A stretch of 64,000 nucleotides of DNA from Cervus elaphus (GCF_910594005.1 NC_057823.1:96210015-96274014), one strand, 5' to 3'; numbered from the stretch's first letter, positions 21,431 through 33,785 are shown. Notes: generated by a model from the letters alone, not told the origin. Program-made: numbers and translations.

Positions 21431-23404
21431 AACTGCACTCCACCCCCTAGACCCGGGCTGGCTGCCATCATTGCCTCCTTATCACTGGGAGTAGAAAATA
21501 CTCTGATTACATTCAGATTTTATTCTATTTTACCAGCATACATGGGTAAGTTTTTGTTTTATCAAAAGATATCATCAGGGTCATATGTTCTCATGACCCT
21601 GAAACTTCTCATTTTCTTGAGTCTTCCCCCACCTTACATCTGTGAATAAAAATCCAAGCAACAGCAGTGGTAGTTTGTTTTTAATGCTTTCTTTTATTTT
21701 GTTATAAGGAGAGAAAAGTTGGTTATATTGTCATAGTTTGTTTCTGAAAAATTTTCAATTCTGAAATACCAGATTAAGCATATAATAAGCATACTGATCA
21801 TTTTTAGGTCATTCACATATTGGTCTGTTCCAACTGTGATAAATAAATTTATTAATAATTCATTTTGAATATGTTTAATTATCTCCTATTTAATTTACCT
21901 TCATTGAACTTTTTAAGGTCAGTATTTTCATTCTTACTGAATTGTGACCAAGTCTTATATGCAGATGAATTCTGAGTGATAAGGAATGTTAATCATGAAA
22001 TGCAGGATTTAATAAAGATTTCTTGATCTTTCATTCCACTGTAGTATCCTAAGTTGCAGTGTACAGAATGATATCCATTATTTTAGTATGAGTTGATTTT
22101 TTTTATTTCATAAATATCCCATCTGTTTTTTTTTTTTTTTATGCATGAAAGAGAAGCAGCAGAAAGAAAAACTAAGGCACTTATTATTAGCTCTTAAATA
22201 ACTGATAGCTTTGGCTATTTTTCTGTTTGTGTTTGCATTATAATTCTCTCAATATTCAGTTGAGATTATAATTTTTAAAAGAACTTTTAAGTAATCTCAT
22301 TAAAAGAATGTAGATTTTAAAGTAGAGCATTTTGACTATTTGGGCTTTGACATCATCCAAGTATAAATTCTGATTGGATGTTCTAATAGGGTGTTTATAT
22401 CTAATAGGGTGTTTATATCTTTACTCTTTTAGTATAGTTTAAGATTGGAAACACTTCTAGATTAATGTTCCTTAAGAAACACATGACATAATAGGGGAAA
22501 ACCCATATACAGGGCCATGAAATGTATCAAGGTTCCATGTATCAAGGTTCTCCAACCTGGGAAAGTCAAGAGTTAAGAAAAAATACAATTAAAAACATTT
22601 CAATGGTTTTCAGAAGTTGTATTAATCTGAATACTTGGATCCTCAGTTCCTAAATTTCTTGTGCAGGGCTCAGAGAGAAATAAAAAGTGGAGATTTAAAA
22701 TAGCCGGTTTTTGTGCTGAGTCTGGCCTACAGATGTATTTTGTTTGGCCTGCATGGTGTTTTTTAAAAGTGTGAATTAATGGCAAGTACTTTACAGTTCA
22801 GAAATTTTGCACAAAAATGCAAGTTTCCAACCTCTGGAAAATTAGAATATCTGACTATGGTGAATCTGCTCCCCACAAGCAACCACTGGCTGAGTTGAGT
22901 GACTGGATCTTTCTGGATCTTGCTCCAGTTTGCCATAGTTCCCACCACTCCCTCTTCTCCCTGCACGCTGACTTGTTGTCATTGTGCATGCACTGCTGCT
23001 TTTTCTTATGTTTGGTCTGGAGTCATGAGTTTGCATCTGTTACCACAGCTGTTCTTCCTAGAGAGACTCTCCCTGGAACTCTTTGTGCAATCTTTAGTGT
23101 TAGGCCCTCTCTTCCCAGTGCCTGTGTAACTCCTAGTCCATACTTCCCTTTAATATTTACCATTTTTTATCATTAAGTGTTCATGTGATAACTTCTTGGT
23201 AGACATGAACTTTCTAAAATAAGGGTTTTGTGTTGTATTCTGAAGGGATTCAGACGCTTAAATAGTACTGAATTTTTGCTTGCTTTTTGACAAGTGAGGT
23301 AAATTTTAAATATTTCCTGGAAAATATAAATGATAGGATACAAGTGAGTTTTTAGGAATCTTCAGTTTCTTATGAGGTTCTAATGTATGTTAGTAAAAAC
23401 TTTT
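21431..23404. other. unassigned DNA
   Basis: No gene was recognised. A 119-codon + frame at 22817-23176 has no recognisable domain. About 22710-22860 ('TGGCCTACAGATGTATTTTG') recalls old DNA-transposon text, but I could not name the family. Confidence 0.4.
22383..22418 (+). repeat. perfect 18-bp tandem duplication
   Basis: CTAATAGGGTGTTTATAT occurs twice in direct succession (22383-22400 and 22401-22418). The exact identity suggests a recent slippage event. Confidence 0.95.
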
Positions 23405-23753
23405 TTTTGCTTCTTTTGAATACTTTTAAAAAACACTTATTTGTTTTTTAATTGGTGGAAAATTGCTTTACGATTTTGTGTTGGGTTCTGCCATACAACA
23501 ATGTGAATCAGTCATAAATATGTATATATATTTATACCTTTCCTCTTCCTCTCCTTTCCCTCCCCTCACCCCACTCCTCTAGGTCATTACAAAGTGCCAG
23601 ACTGGGCTCCCTGTGTTATTTAGCAACTTTCCACTAACCATCTGTTTTACACATGCTAGTGTATTTATGCCAATGCGACTTTCTAATTTGTCATACCGTC
23701 CCCTTTCCCTGCTGTGTCCACAAGTTCATTCTCTACTAGGTTAATCAGTACCA

Positions 23754-23999
23754 GTTTTTTTTTTTTTTAAGTTTACTCTTTTTTATTTTTGGCTGTGCTG
23801 GGTCTTTGTTGCTGTGCACAGTCTTTCTCTAGTTGCAGGAAGTGGGAGCTCCTCTCTTCTTGCAGGGCATGAGCTCTAGGGCACACAGGCTTAGTTGCCT
23901 GGTGGCATGTGGAATCCTCCTGGACCAGGGATTGAACCCGTGTCCCCTGCATTGGCAGGTGGATTCTTAACCACTGGACCAACTGCCAGGGAGGTCCCT
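23754..23999 (-). mobile_element. CHR-type SINE inserted in L1
   Basis: It runs from a reversed poly-A (T run at 23755-23768) to a reversed head 'CTGCCAGGGAGGTCCC' near 23999. A perfect 10-base duplication, ATCAGTACCA, lies at 23744-23753 and 24000-24009. Confidence 0.93.
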
Positions 24000-24087
24000 A
24001 TCAGTACCATTTTTCTAGATTCCATATATATGTGTTAATGTATGATACTTGTTTTTCTGACTTACTTCTCTCTGTATAACAGGCTCT

Positions 24088-24365
24088 GCTGCTGCTGCTG
24101 CTGCTAAGTCGCTTCAGTCGTGTCCGGCTCTGTGCGACCCCATAGATGGCAGCCCACCAGGCTCCCCCGTTCCTGGGATTCTCCAGGCAAGAACACTGGA
24201 GTGGGTTGCCATTTCCTTCTCCAATGCATGAAAGTGAAAAGTGAAAGTGAAGTCTCTCAGTTGTGTCTGACTCTTCTCGACCCCATGGATTGCAGCCTAC
24301 CAGGCTCCTCTGCCCATGGGATTTTACAGGCAAGAGTACTGGAGTGGGGTGCCATCACCTTCTCC
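24088..24365 (-). mobile_element. Bov-A2 SINE inserted in L1
   Basis: An antisense dimer with a reversed (GCT)n tail at the left end and two BovA monomers joined near 24230-24245 (reversed CACTTT linker). A perfect 12-base duplication, ATAACAGGCTCT, lies at 24076-24087 and 24366-24377. Confidence 0.95.
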
Positions 24366-24393
24366 ATAACAGGCTCTAAGTTCATCCAACTTA

Positions 24394-24663
24394 CTACAAC
24401 TGACTCAAATTCATTCTTTTTTTAATAGTTGAAAAATATTCCACTGTAGAAATGTACCACAACTTCTTTATCCATTCATCTGTCAGTGGACATCTAGGTT
24501 GCCTCCATGTCCTGGCTATTGTAAATGTTGCTGCAGTGAACATTGGGGTACATGTTTCTTGTAGAATTGTGGTTTTCTTAGGGTATATGCCCAGTAGTGG
24601 GATTGCTGGGTCATGTGGTAGATTTATTCCTAGTTTTAAAGGAATTGCCATACTGTTTTCCAT
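24394..24663 (-). pseudogene. L1 ORF2 C-terminal fragment
   Basis: An 89-codon open stretch that encodes the end of L1 ORF2p, including LLGIYPKKT near residue 24, ARTWRQPRCPLTDEWIKKLW near residues 50-69, and STVEYFSTIKK. It is the C-terminal region downstream of the RT. The frame is lost upstream, so no functional protein is possible. Confidence 0.85.
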
Positions 24664-26614
24664 AATGGCTGTATCAGTTTACAGTTCCACCAATGATGCA
24701 AGAGGGTTCCCTTGTCCCCACATCCTCTTCAGCATTTATTGTTCGTAGATTTTTCTGATGATGACCATTCTGACTGGTGTGAGGTGATACCTCATTGTAG
24801 TTTAGATTTGCATCTCTCTAATTTTGAGCGATGTTGAGCATCTTTCTGTGGTTATTGGCCAATTATATGTCTTTTTGGAGAAATGTCTGTTTAGGTCTTC
24901 TGACCTTTTTTTTTTTTTTGATTGGGTTGTTTGTTTTTCTGATATTGAGCTGTAGGAGCTTTTTCTATATTTTGGAGATTAACCTTTTGTCAGTTGTTTC
25001 ATTTGCTGTTATTTTCTCCCATTTTGAGAGTTGTCTTTTCATCTTGTTTATACTTTCCTTTGCTGTGCAAAAACTTTTAAGTTTTATTAGGTTCCATTTA
25101 ATTATTTTTATTTCTATTCATCTAGGAGGTGGGTCAGAGAGAATCTTGCTGTGGTTTATGTCAAAGAGTACACTGCCCATGTTTTCCTCTAAGAGCTTTA
25201 TAGTTTCTGGCCTTAAATTTAAGTCTTTAATCCATTTTGAGTTTATTTTTGTGTATGGTGTTAGAAAGTGTTATAATTTCTTTCTTTCTTTTCTTTTTCC
25301 TAACACATAACTCCCTATTTTTCCCAGCACCACTTATTGAAAGGGCTGTCTTTTCTCCATTGTATATTTTTGCCTCCTTTGTCAAAGATAAGGTGCCCGT
25401 AGGTGTGTGAGTTTATCTCTGGACTTTCTTTCTTTTTCCATTGGTCCATAATTCTATTTTTGTGCTGGTACCATGCTGTCTCAATGGCTGTAGCTTTGTA
25501 GTATAATTTAAAGTCACGGAGGTTGATTCCTCAGGCTCCATTATTCTTTCTCAAGATTGCTTTGGCTATTTGAGGTCTTTTGTGTTTCCATACAAGTTGT
25601 GTAATTTTTAAATTCTAGTTCTGTGAAAAATGCCATTGGTAATTTGATAGAGACTGAACTGAATCTGTAGATTGCTTTGGGTAGTATAGTGATTTTGACA
25701 ATATTGATTCTTTCAATCCAAGAACATGCTATATCTCACCATCGGCTTGTGTCATCTTTGATTTCTTTCATAAGTGTCTTATAGTTTTCTGCATACATGT
25801 CTTTTGTCTGTTTAGATAGGTTTGTTCCTAGGTATTTTTTGTTGTTGTTGTTGCAGTGGTGAATGGGATTGTTTCCTTAATTGCTCTTTCTGATTTTTCA
25901 TTGTTAATGTATAGGGATGCAAGGGATTTCTATGTATTAATTTTATATCCTGTGACTACTAAATTCATTGATTAGCTCTAGTAGTTTTTTTTTTTTTTGG
26001 TGGTGATTTTACGGTTTTCTATATAGTATCACATCATCTGCAAACAGAGTTTTACTTCTTCTTTTCCAATCTGGATTCCTTTTATTTCTTTTTTTCCCCC
26101 TCTGTTTGTCATGGCTAGGACTTCTAAAACTATATTGAATAATACTGGGGAGAGTGGACACCCTTGTCTTGTTTCCAATCTTAGAGGAAGTGCTTCCAGT
26201 TTTTGCTGTTGAGGATAATGATTGCTCTGAGTTTGTTGTATATGGCTTTTATTATGTTGAGGTAGGTTCTTTCTATGATGATTTTCCAGAGTTTTTTTTT
26301 TAAATTATAAATGCATGTTTAATTTTGTCAAAAGCTTGTCTGCATCTGTTGAAGTGATCATATGATTTTTAGCTTTCAATTCATTAATATGGTGTATCAC
26401 ATTGATTGATTGCATTTATTGAAGAATCCTTACATCCTTGGGGTAAAGCCCACTTGATCATGCTGTATGATTCTTTAAATGTGTTTTTGGATTCTGTTTG
26501 CTAGAACTTTGTTGAGGATTTTTGCATCTGTGTTCATCAGTGATTTTGGCCTGTAATTTTCTTTTTTTGTGTGTGATATCTTTGTCTGGTTTTGGTATCA
26601 GGGTAATGGTGGCC

Positions 26615-26881
26615 TCATAGAATGTGTTTGGAAGTTTTCCTCCCTCTGCAATTTTTTGGAACAGTTTGAGCAGGATAAGTGTTAGTTCTTCTCTGAAATT
26701 TTGATAGAATTTGCCTGTGAAGCCATCTGGCCCTGTGCTTTTGTTTGTTGGGAAGTTTTTTGATTACAGTTTCACTTTCAGTGCTTGTAATTGGTCTGTT
26801 CATATTTTCTACTTCTTCCTGGTTCAGTCTTGGAAGGCTGTGCTTTTTAAAGAATTTGTCTGTTTCTTCTAGGTTGCCCAT
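26615..26881 (-). pseudogene. L1 ORF2 fragment before the RT domain
   Basis: An 88-codon stretch. MGNLEETDKFFKKHSLPRLN and MNRPITSTESE are recognisable as the segment of ORF2 immediately N-terminal to the RT motifs. The reading frame then shifts (KLPNKQKHRARW replaces the expected continuation), so the coding potential is broken here too. Confidence 0.8.
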
Positions 26882-26994
26882 TTTGTTGGAATACAGTTGT
26901 TTGCAGTAGAGTAAAATTCTTTAAGAGGCGGTTCTCTGATGATTGCTGTAGAACAAGGCCAGGCCTAGGGAGAGGCAAGAAAGGATCCTAGGTG

Positions 26995-27048
26995 AAAATT
27001 TAAGGAGGCAGTCCCTTTCAGGGTCAGGTAAGTGCCTCCTTAAATTTT
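26995..27048. other. perfect 16-bp inverted repeat (hairpin)
   Basis: AAAATTTAAGGAGGCA (26995-27010) is exactly reverse-complemented by TGCCTCCTTAAATTTT (27033-27048), with a 22-base loop. The loop contains CAG|GTAAG, a donor-like motif, and TTTTATTTCAG just after the right arm looks like an acceptor. It lies just beyond the 5' end of the antisense L1. The origin is unknown: it could be a DNA-transposon remnant, a hairpin RNA or chance. Confidence 0.75.
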
Positions 27049-27104
27049 ATTTCAGAGGACCTTCTCTTCTCTTGACTCAAAGTATTCCTAGCACTGCTTC
27101 TGAA

Positions 27105-27190
27105 TTTTATATATATGTAATTTATGTTATACATATCTATATAATCTATACTTACATAGATTTTATGTATTTATATGTATATATCATATT
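27105..27190. repeat. AT-rich (TA/TG) low-complexity tract
   Basis: Alternating TATA and TATG runs, with many short TATGTA words. A decayed microsatellite. Confidence 0.7.
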
Positions 27191-27292
27191 CTAGCTTAAA
27201 AATAAAATATTGATCCTAACTGGAAAAGTTACAGAAAGAGTGTAGATTGGTTTAAAAAAAATATGACTACAAGAAAGCATACTATTGTTAAA

Positions 27293-28045
27293 AATTTATA
27301 CTTCTGGCTGCTTTAAATATGTTCTCTTTGTCATCAGTTTTAAGAAACTTGGTTTTGATGTGCTTGTGTGTAATTTCTTCAAGTTTCTTCTGCTTGGGGT
27401 TTGTTGAATTTCTTAGATCTATGAGTTTATAGTTTTCATCAGATTTGGAAACATTTCAGCCTTTATTTCTTAAAGTATTTTTCTATCTTCCCTTCTCTTC
27501 TTTTTTAGCAACTCTAATTACACACATATTGGGCTATTTGAAGTTACTGCATAGCTTACCGATATCCTATGCACTTTTTTCAGTCTTTTTTTCTCTGTGT
27601 TTCATTTTGAATAGTTTTTATTGTATGTCTCCAGATTTTTACTTTGCTATTTTCTTCTGCAGTTTCCAATCTGGTATTAGTCCTATTCAGTGTATTTTTC
27701 ATTGAGACATTTGTAGTTTTCACATCTGGAAGTTTGATTTGGGATTAGTATTAAGTCTTTTACATTTAAACCTAGCATGCTCAGTTTTCCTCCAGTTTCT
27801 TTGTGAACAGAAGGTAGTGATGATGGTAACTGTTGAAATGCCCTTGCCTCTTAAACCTACCATTTGTGTCATTTTTGGGTTGGTTTTGGTGACTAATTTT
27901 TCTCTGCTTCATGGCTCGTACTTTTCTGCTTATTTTTCTGCCTGGTATTTTTCATCAACTGCCAGACATTGGATTTTAGTTTGTTGGATGCTTCGTATTT
28001 CTGTACCTAAAATGGTTTTGAGCTTTATTCTGGGATTCAAATAGA
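27293..28045 (-). mobile_element. old L1 (L1M-type) 3' region, antisense
   Basis: + strand phrases such as 'CTTCTGGCTGCTTTAAATAT', 'TTTCAGCCTTTATTTCTTAA' and 'CAACTGCCAGACATTGG' are the reversed 3' UTR of an ancient mammalian L1. The + strand frames here (86 and 101 codons) are rich in Phe, Leu and Ser because of this T-richness, and are not genes. Confidence 0.7.
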
Positions 28046-29079
28046 TGAGATACCTTCATCTTTTCTGGGTGACATGAACATTTAAGGTGGGAAATGGAAG
28101 TGAAAGAAGCATCAGGGAAAACATCAATGGGAAGAGAATTAATCTTAGAAACCAAGGGGATAGTTTTAAGAAATAGAGAAATTAAACATGTCCCATGCTG
28201 CTGATGGTTCAAGTGGGATAAGGACAGAGAACAAGCTACTGAGTAAGGCTTGATGTAGTGAGTTTATTTGATGTAGAGAATATTCTGTAGTCTTGTGCGC
28301 AGAAGTGAGATTATAAAGGGTTGAGAAGGAAGTGAAGGAACAGAGAGGCACAGAGTTCCTGCTGCTGCTGCTTCTCCTCCTCCTCCTCCTCTTGATTTTG
28401 CTCCTTCTGATTCTCAGATTCTCTTTTTCCATATATGTTTATCCATATGATGGAATATACTCTTTTAAAAACATATACTTTTTAAAGTTCACTTATTATC
28501 CAGAGGAGGTTGGTTGGTAATTACCAACTACCAACCTTTATTTAATTGGGTATAATTTTAGGGGCTGGAAGAATAGATATTTTCAGCTTTAGCTTTCAAA
28601 CTACAGAGGAAAATCCTAAATAAATTTTTCATTGTTACTGATTTGGCATTACTGTGTGCACAGTTTCTAGTTCTGGTCCAAAAGAGAAGCCTTAGTTCCT
28701 ATCTAAATAACACACTGTTATAACTATATTAGCATCAGCCTTTGATGTTAGCAGTAAAATAGAGCTTCTTGACTGCCAGAGAAGACCAAAGCATTCTTTT
28801 ATATTAATAGCTTTCCTCATTACAAAATAAAACAAAGTTAAAAAATAGATGTGATACAAGTAATACAAATGGAATTTCAAAAATTTTAGGGGAATTCATC
28901 AGATAGTGCTTCCTTTTACAGAAATGGAAAAAATTTGATCTTGGTCTTCAGCATAGTATAAGCACATAATGGGTCCTTTATTGAGAACTTTTTTAGTGAT
29001 AAATACTTTGTGAAATTAAATCTAAGGATATGGATTCACTGGTGGTAGAAATAGTACTGAAAGCATCATTAACAAGTTT
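28046..29079. other. unassigned DNA with microsatellite
   Basis: No gene was recognised. It contains a CTG/TCC microsatellite (annotated separately) and a small near-palindrome at about 28508-28536 (GGTTGGTTGGTAATTACCAA and following bases). Confidence 0.45.
28359..28392 (+). repeat. (CTG)n(CTC)n microsatellite
   Basis: Four CTG units are followed by CTT(CTC)n to 28392. A Leu-rich ORF across it is an artefact of the repeat. Confidence 0.9.
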
Positions 29080-29470
29080 GGCTTCTATCTCTCTTCTATT
29101 ACTTCCTAGCTGTGTGACCTTAAGTACGGCGCTTAAATTCTCCAATCTTCAGTTTCCTTACTTGTGAAATGAAAGTGTTAGTTGCTCAATCATGTCTGAC
29201 TCTTTGCAACTGCTTGGACCATAGCCTTTCAGGCTCCCCTGTCCATGGAATTCGCCAGGCAAAAATATTGGAGTGTGGGTAGCCATTCTCTTCTCCAAGG
29301 GATCTTCCCAACCTAGGGATCAAACCCGGTCTCCTCCATTTCAGGCAGATTCTCTACCATCTGAGCCACCACAGAAGCCCATCTTTACATGTAACTATGG
29401 TAAACTTTGACCTCCCAACCTCACAGACTGTTCATAATAAACAAATGAGAGCTAATGATAAACAAAGTAT
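29080..29470 (+). mobile_element. MIR SINE split by a Bov-tA
   Basis: 'CCTAGCTGTGTGACCTTAAG' and 'CTTCAGTTTCCTTACTTGTG' (29106-29166) are MIR. The element resumes at about 29390 with 'TTGACCTCCCAACCTCACAG' and 'ACAAATGAGAGCTAATGATA'. The younger SINE between them dates the order of events. Confidence 0.8.
29169..29380 (-). mobile_element. Bov-tA SINE, full length
   Basis: It runs from the reversed 3' end 'AGTGTTAGTTGCTCAATC' to the reversed head 'CACAGAAGCCC' at 29380, with a reversed B box 'CTAGGGATCAAACCC' at about 29313-29327. The flanks share an imperfect duplication (CCTTACTTGTGAAA versus CTTTACATGTAACT). Confidence 0.92.
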
Positions 29471-29802
29471 GGTATATCATAAAGTATTAGATGTATTCAT
29501 GGTATTTCGAGCATTAAGTATCAACTTGTCATCATAGCAGCTCGTTGGATTCTTAATTATTTTATTAACTTCTTTTATCTTAATAGCATTTAGTCATTGA
29601 TTTTTCTCCTCTAAAAGTATAGGCTAGGGTTATTTTAATTATTTTAAGATAACAGTTCTCCTTGAAGGAACCAAGGGCACTGCAGAGTTGTTCTGGTATG
29701 TGGATATTATTGAGCAAATTATGGGGACCAATTTGAGGCTGTGGACACTTTCTTCAGATCCTTGTGATCAGCCAGTTACAAACAGAATGATAAATCCTTT
29801 AC
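29471..29802. other. unassigned DNA
   Basis: Nothing recognisable. It precedes an antisense CHR SINE. Confidence 0.45.
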
Positions 29803-29815
29803 TGTATGCACTGTT

Positions 29816-30012
29816 TTTTTTTTCCTTTTTATTAAAATATTTATTTATTTATTTGGCTGTGCTGGGTGTTAGTTGCAGCATGCTAGACCTTTGGTTGTGG
29901 CATTTGAACTCTTAATTGTAGCATGTGGGGTTTAGATCCTTCACCAAGGATGAAATCTGGGCTCCTTGCATTGGGAGTGCAGTCTTAGCTACTGGACCAC
30001 CAAAGAAGTCCC
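29816..30012 (-). mobile_element. CHR-type SINE
   Basis: A reversed A-tail and 'TTTGGCTGTGCTGGGTGTTA' are at the left, and a reversed head 'CCACCAAAGAAGTCCC' is at about 29997-30012. The flanking TGTATGCACTGTT (29803-29815) and TGAATACACTGTT (30013-30025) match at 11 of 13 bases, giving the target-site duplication. Confidence 0.9.
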
Positions 30013-30025
30013 TGAATACACTGTT

Positions 30026-33000
30026 GAGAGTGAATAAGGTTAATGTAGTGGAAAAGAAATATTGGTCATCATTTCTTTGTTGCCTTGTGGATATTTGGGA
30101 AAAAAAGGAGAAATGAGGAAAGGAGTGGTGATATTGGAGTGCTTTTCTTGCAAATACATTGTTCTTATGCTACATTTATAACAGGATATTTACTTTGCTA
30201 ATTTTCTCTTTTATGATTTGTGCTTTCCAAAGCCCATTCATTTCTAGTGCTTTGCAAAGTTGCAAAGAGTATTTATCCTACTCAAATTGCAAATAGTAAA
30301 TTCATGTGTTATAAGAAATTGAGAACTTAATGTTACAGGAAAACTGCAGGGTCATAGAATTTTATAAGGATTTGTTTAGACTAGAAAACAACATTGGGAT
30401 CACATTTATAGAGTAGACCTTATGTGTACTGATTTATAGTAAGTAGAAAAAAGATAGATGCTGTTATAGATAATATAAATAGTCTATTTTTTATTTAGAA
30501 TTTTTCTGGGGAAAATATCTATGATCTTTACCAAGAAATCTGTTATTCTGTTGATCTGGCAGCAAAGTGTGACTCATTTGATTTTTTACATGATAAGGGC
30601 AAAAATATCAGGAAAGCTTTTACAAGTCCGTATCATGGTACCATGGAAGACAGGAATAGCAGAATTTCACAAGTCAGATGAGATAGACATCTAATGTCAA
30701 TATTTGTGTACTGATCTTGTGAGTTGTGAAACTTGGCTCCAATTACCAGATGCTTTAGAGCTCTGCAAATTACAGTAGTAGTGAAAACTAGTGAACACAA
30801 AATTTCTATTAAAAAAACCAGTCCTATCCAGTTGTACACTTTTTGATAAAAATAACTTTAGATAGTTTTGGCAACTGCTGATTAAATGTTTGAATCTGGT
30901 TTTGTGCACACAGAGCACATTTTATTCATTACATTAACCACATGGTAAATAAAGGAATACCACAGTCATTTACTTTGCTTAGTATAACTAAAAAGTTAAG
31001 TATTGAATGTGTAATAAATATGTAGAAATAAAAAAGTATGAGGAATACTAAGTACAAAAACACAACATTCTTATATCTGACCATTAAATTTTTCTTGTAA
31101 TTAAAATTGAATAATCCTAATTTTATTTCTTGTATAATTATTTAAAATGTTTTGGTTTCAAATAGAATTTTGTTTCACTCCTTCATTTTCTTAAACTGTT
31201 TATTTAATATTCCTTTAATTTCTAAGTTAACATTTGTGCTTAATTGTCCTTGTTGATAGGAAAATTTTTAGATATTAAGAGAAATTATAATTGTCAGTGA
31301 CTTCAGATGTCTTTCCTTCTGACATAAAACTCTTCGAGGTGTTATTACAAATGTGAAGATAAACAGCTAAAGTCACAATTTTAATTTTTACACAGAAATA
31401 ATGTATTACCTGAACTTTAATCAAGTGGTACTTATCTCAGAGTTGTTTTCCCTTTTTAAAAATGTTTTTTACATATTTTTGGTGGTTACATATTAGACAG
31501 AATGAGAAGTATACCTTTGATAAACATCTGGGCATGGATGGGTATTTTAGTTTTCCATTAAAACTGAAAAATTAGATTTCAGATGACATTTTCAATGATA
31601 ATTAAATTTCATATTTTTTGCCTTAAATAAATGTGTGTATAATTTTCACTTACTTATAAATGAAGAGGTGAGTTATTTGAAGGGAACATTGGTAGCTATA
31701 GTTACTGAATACAAATAAAATGATGTAAAATTTAATAATATAAACAAAACGTAAATCTAAAATTATACTGATGATAGCAATGTATTCAAGACTTCTAAAC
31801 AAATTTGTATGTAATAGTTTATTCGTAAGAACTACTACTGATGAACTTACCTTTAAGCTCATTGCATAGCTAAAAGATATTTCAGGAAATTGATGTTTAC
31901 AGAAAAATTAAACTTAGACACATTTCCTTATCTATTTCCGTTGATACCATTATTGGAATACAACACAATTTATAGTAAGTACCTTTTCTGCAGTAATTAA
32001 AAAGAGCTGTGATTCAGAGGCTTTTTTGTTTCAAAGATCTATCATGCTTTTTTTTTTTTTTTGTCATGCTTTTAAGAAAAGGAGAAGTAAAAAGCTCCAT
32101 GTTTGCTTTTCCTTTAGGATGAGAATTGGAAAATTATAGCCTGGTATGAGGTCAATGATCAGAATATATTATGTTTTAAAGTTTCCCATGGAATGAAAAT
32201 GGAAAAGATTTAGAACGAAAAACTTGAATCTGGAGTTGAATTCTTAAGGCAAGAAGAAGTTCATTTGAAGGACTTGAAGGGAACATCTTAGTTAAAAATC
32301 ACAATCATAGTAAGAAGCTATGTGTAGTTATTGTATTTCAATAAAATGTATATATATTTCAAAACCATTTGACAACTTATTTCCAAAATAGGGGTGAATT
32401 TATGGTTAAAAGAATGAAGCTTAGACTTTAGGGATCCTCACTTGAGGGGGCTTTTTTAAAGACTGACACACAGAAATAAAAGACCAAATTAGCTTTCCTG
32501 TCTTCATAGGACCTGATGTTTCAAATGATTGATATTTTAAGAGTGTTTAGAGGGCATACAGCAAAAAGACATGTAAAAAGGTATCATGGCAATAGATAGA
32601 TAATAAAAATATATTGTCTTCAATTTTGTGAAATTTTTGTTGGAGTTTTCAGCGTTTTAAAATCTATAATTTGTTGTGATTTCTAACTTTAAAATATTTT
32701 ACATTTGTTACTTTTTTCATTAAGCAGGGGCCTCATGTTGTAAAATTTCAGGCCTCTCAAAACCCTCAGCTCAAAGAAAACTCTTTACTGTTGATAGATT
32801 TAAGAGTAATGTAATTTCCAAAGTCAAATTCTTATAAAGGATGTTATATTTATATTTTTAAATAATTTATGTGGATTTTAGTTGCCCAATGTAGTACCAG
32901 ATGGGCCATTTTCAAATCAATCTCTGATAGTGCCATGAAACACATACCTGTTTTTAAGAAAAGTAAACAGAAGAGTTATATCACATGGCAGCTTCAAATT

Positions 33001-33565
33001 TTATACTATTTTTCCTATATAGATATGTTGTATGTTTTTCCAAAAATTAAGATTTTTGTTTTAATAATTAAGGGTGATATTTCCTGCTTTGATTCCAAGT
33101 TACGTTCCTTCACATTCTTTTGCTCATTTTACTTTTTCAATTTGAATTTTTAGAAACTTTCAGGAATGGGAAAACTTACCTTTAGGAATATAAAAGGTTT
33201 CCACAGAATGCAGAGGAACTTAGAGTCATCTTGAAAAGACAGAGTTCTTTGAGTTCCAAGTGTAAGAATCCTTTCTCTGTTTTGAAACTTATATTAAGAA
33301 TATTCTTAGACAGTCTATCACTTTCGAATAGTCCTTCAAGATTGAGAGAATTTCTAACTGTTGCATTTCACTAGGATCTCTTTTCATTTCTTTAAAATAT
33401 TTATTGTCATTCTAAAGAACATTATTATGGTGCTGTATGATTTTTAGGCTAGCTTGCCAAGATGGGGAAATCTGTACAATATCTTTAGGATCTAAGCACA
33501 CACATCCTCACTAGATTTCTGCAGACTACTTGGAGACTTTTCAAGGTAGATGGGGCCCACAGCCA
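30026..33565. other. AT-rich unassigned DNA
   Basis: 3.5 kb with no element or gene that I can name. ORFs are at most 94 codons and lack motifs. A poly-T run lies near 32045-32062. GTTGTTGTTGTTTAGTCACT, just beyond at 33569-33588, is a scrap of a Bov SINE or BovB end. Confidence 0.5.
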
Positions 33566-33589
33566 GACTTGTTGTTGTTGTTTAGTCAC

Positions 33590-33785
33590 TAAATGAGTTT
33601 AAATCCTGGCTCTGCCACTGGTGAATTTAAGTAAATCATTAACCTGTCTGTGTTTCTCTTCTTTGTTTTTAAAATGCTCATAATAATTATCCCCTTAAGA
33701 CTGGTTAATATATACAAAGAAGTGCTTTTATAGCACTTATTTTGTGGCACACAGTAGGTGCACAATAAATGTGACCTCTTATTAA
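33590..33785 (+). mobile_element. MIR SINE, nearly full
   Basis: 'AAATCCTGGCTCTGCCACTG' at about 33600-33619, 'TAACCTGTCTGTGTTTCTCT', and the 3' 'GCACACAGTAGGTGCACAAT' at about 33747-33766 follow MIR order from the core to the end. Confidence 0.85.

Larger units (their letters stand above)
23410..26922 (-). mobile_element. L1 LINE, 5'-truncated in ORF2
   Basis: About 3.5 kb including two SINE insertions, antisense. The + strand reads reversed 3' UTR from about 23425 to 24065, then the reversed end of ORF2 (24380-24800) and the RT region up to about 26922. Many stops and indels break ORF2. Later insertions are a CHR SINE at 23754-23999 and a Bov-A2 at 24088-24365, both with perfect duplications of L1 sequence. 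No endonuclease domain or ORF1 is present. Confidence 0.9.

Noticed and set aside
22817..23176. 119-codon + ORF
   Set aside because: No recognisable domain, no splice or promoter support, and an alternative - strand frame of similar quality overlaps it.
24831..25310. 159-codon hydrophobic + ORF, membrane-protein-like
   Set aside because: It is the T-rich antisense strand of L1 ORF2, so Phe/Leu/Ile richness is expected.
28332..28520. Leu-run ORF
   Set aside because: Encoded by the CTG/CTC microsatellite; no flanking gene structure.
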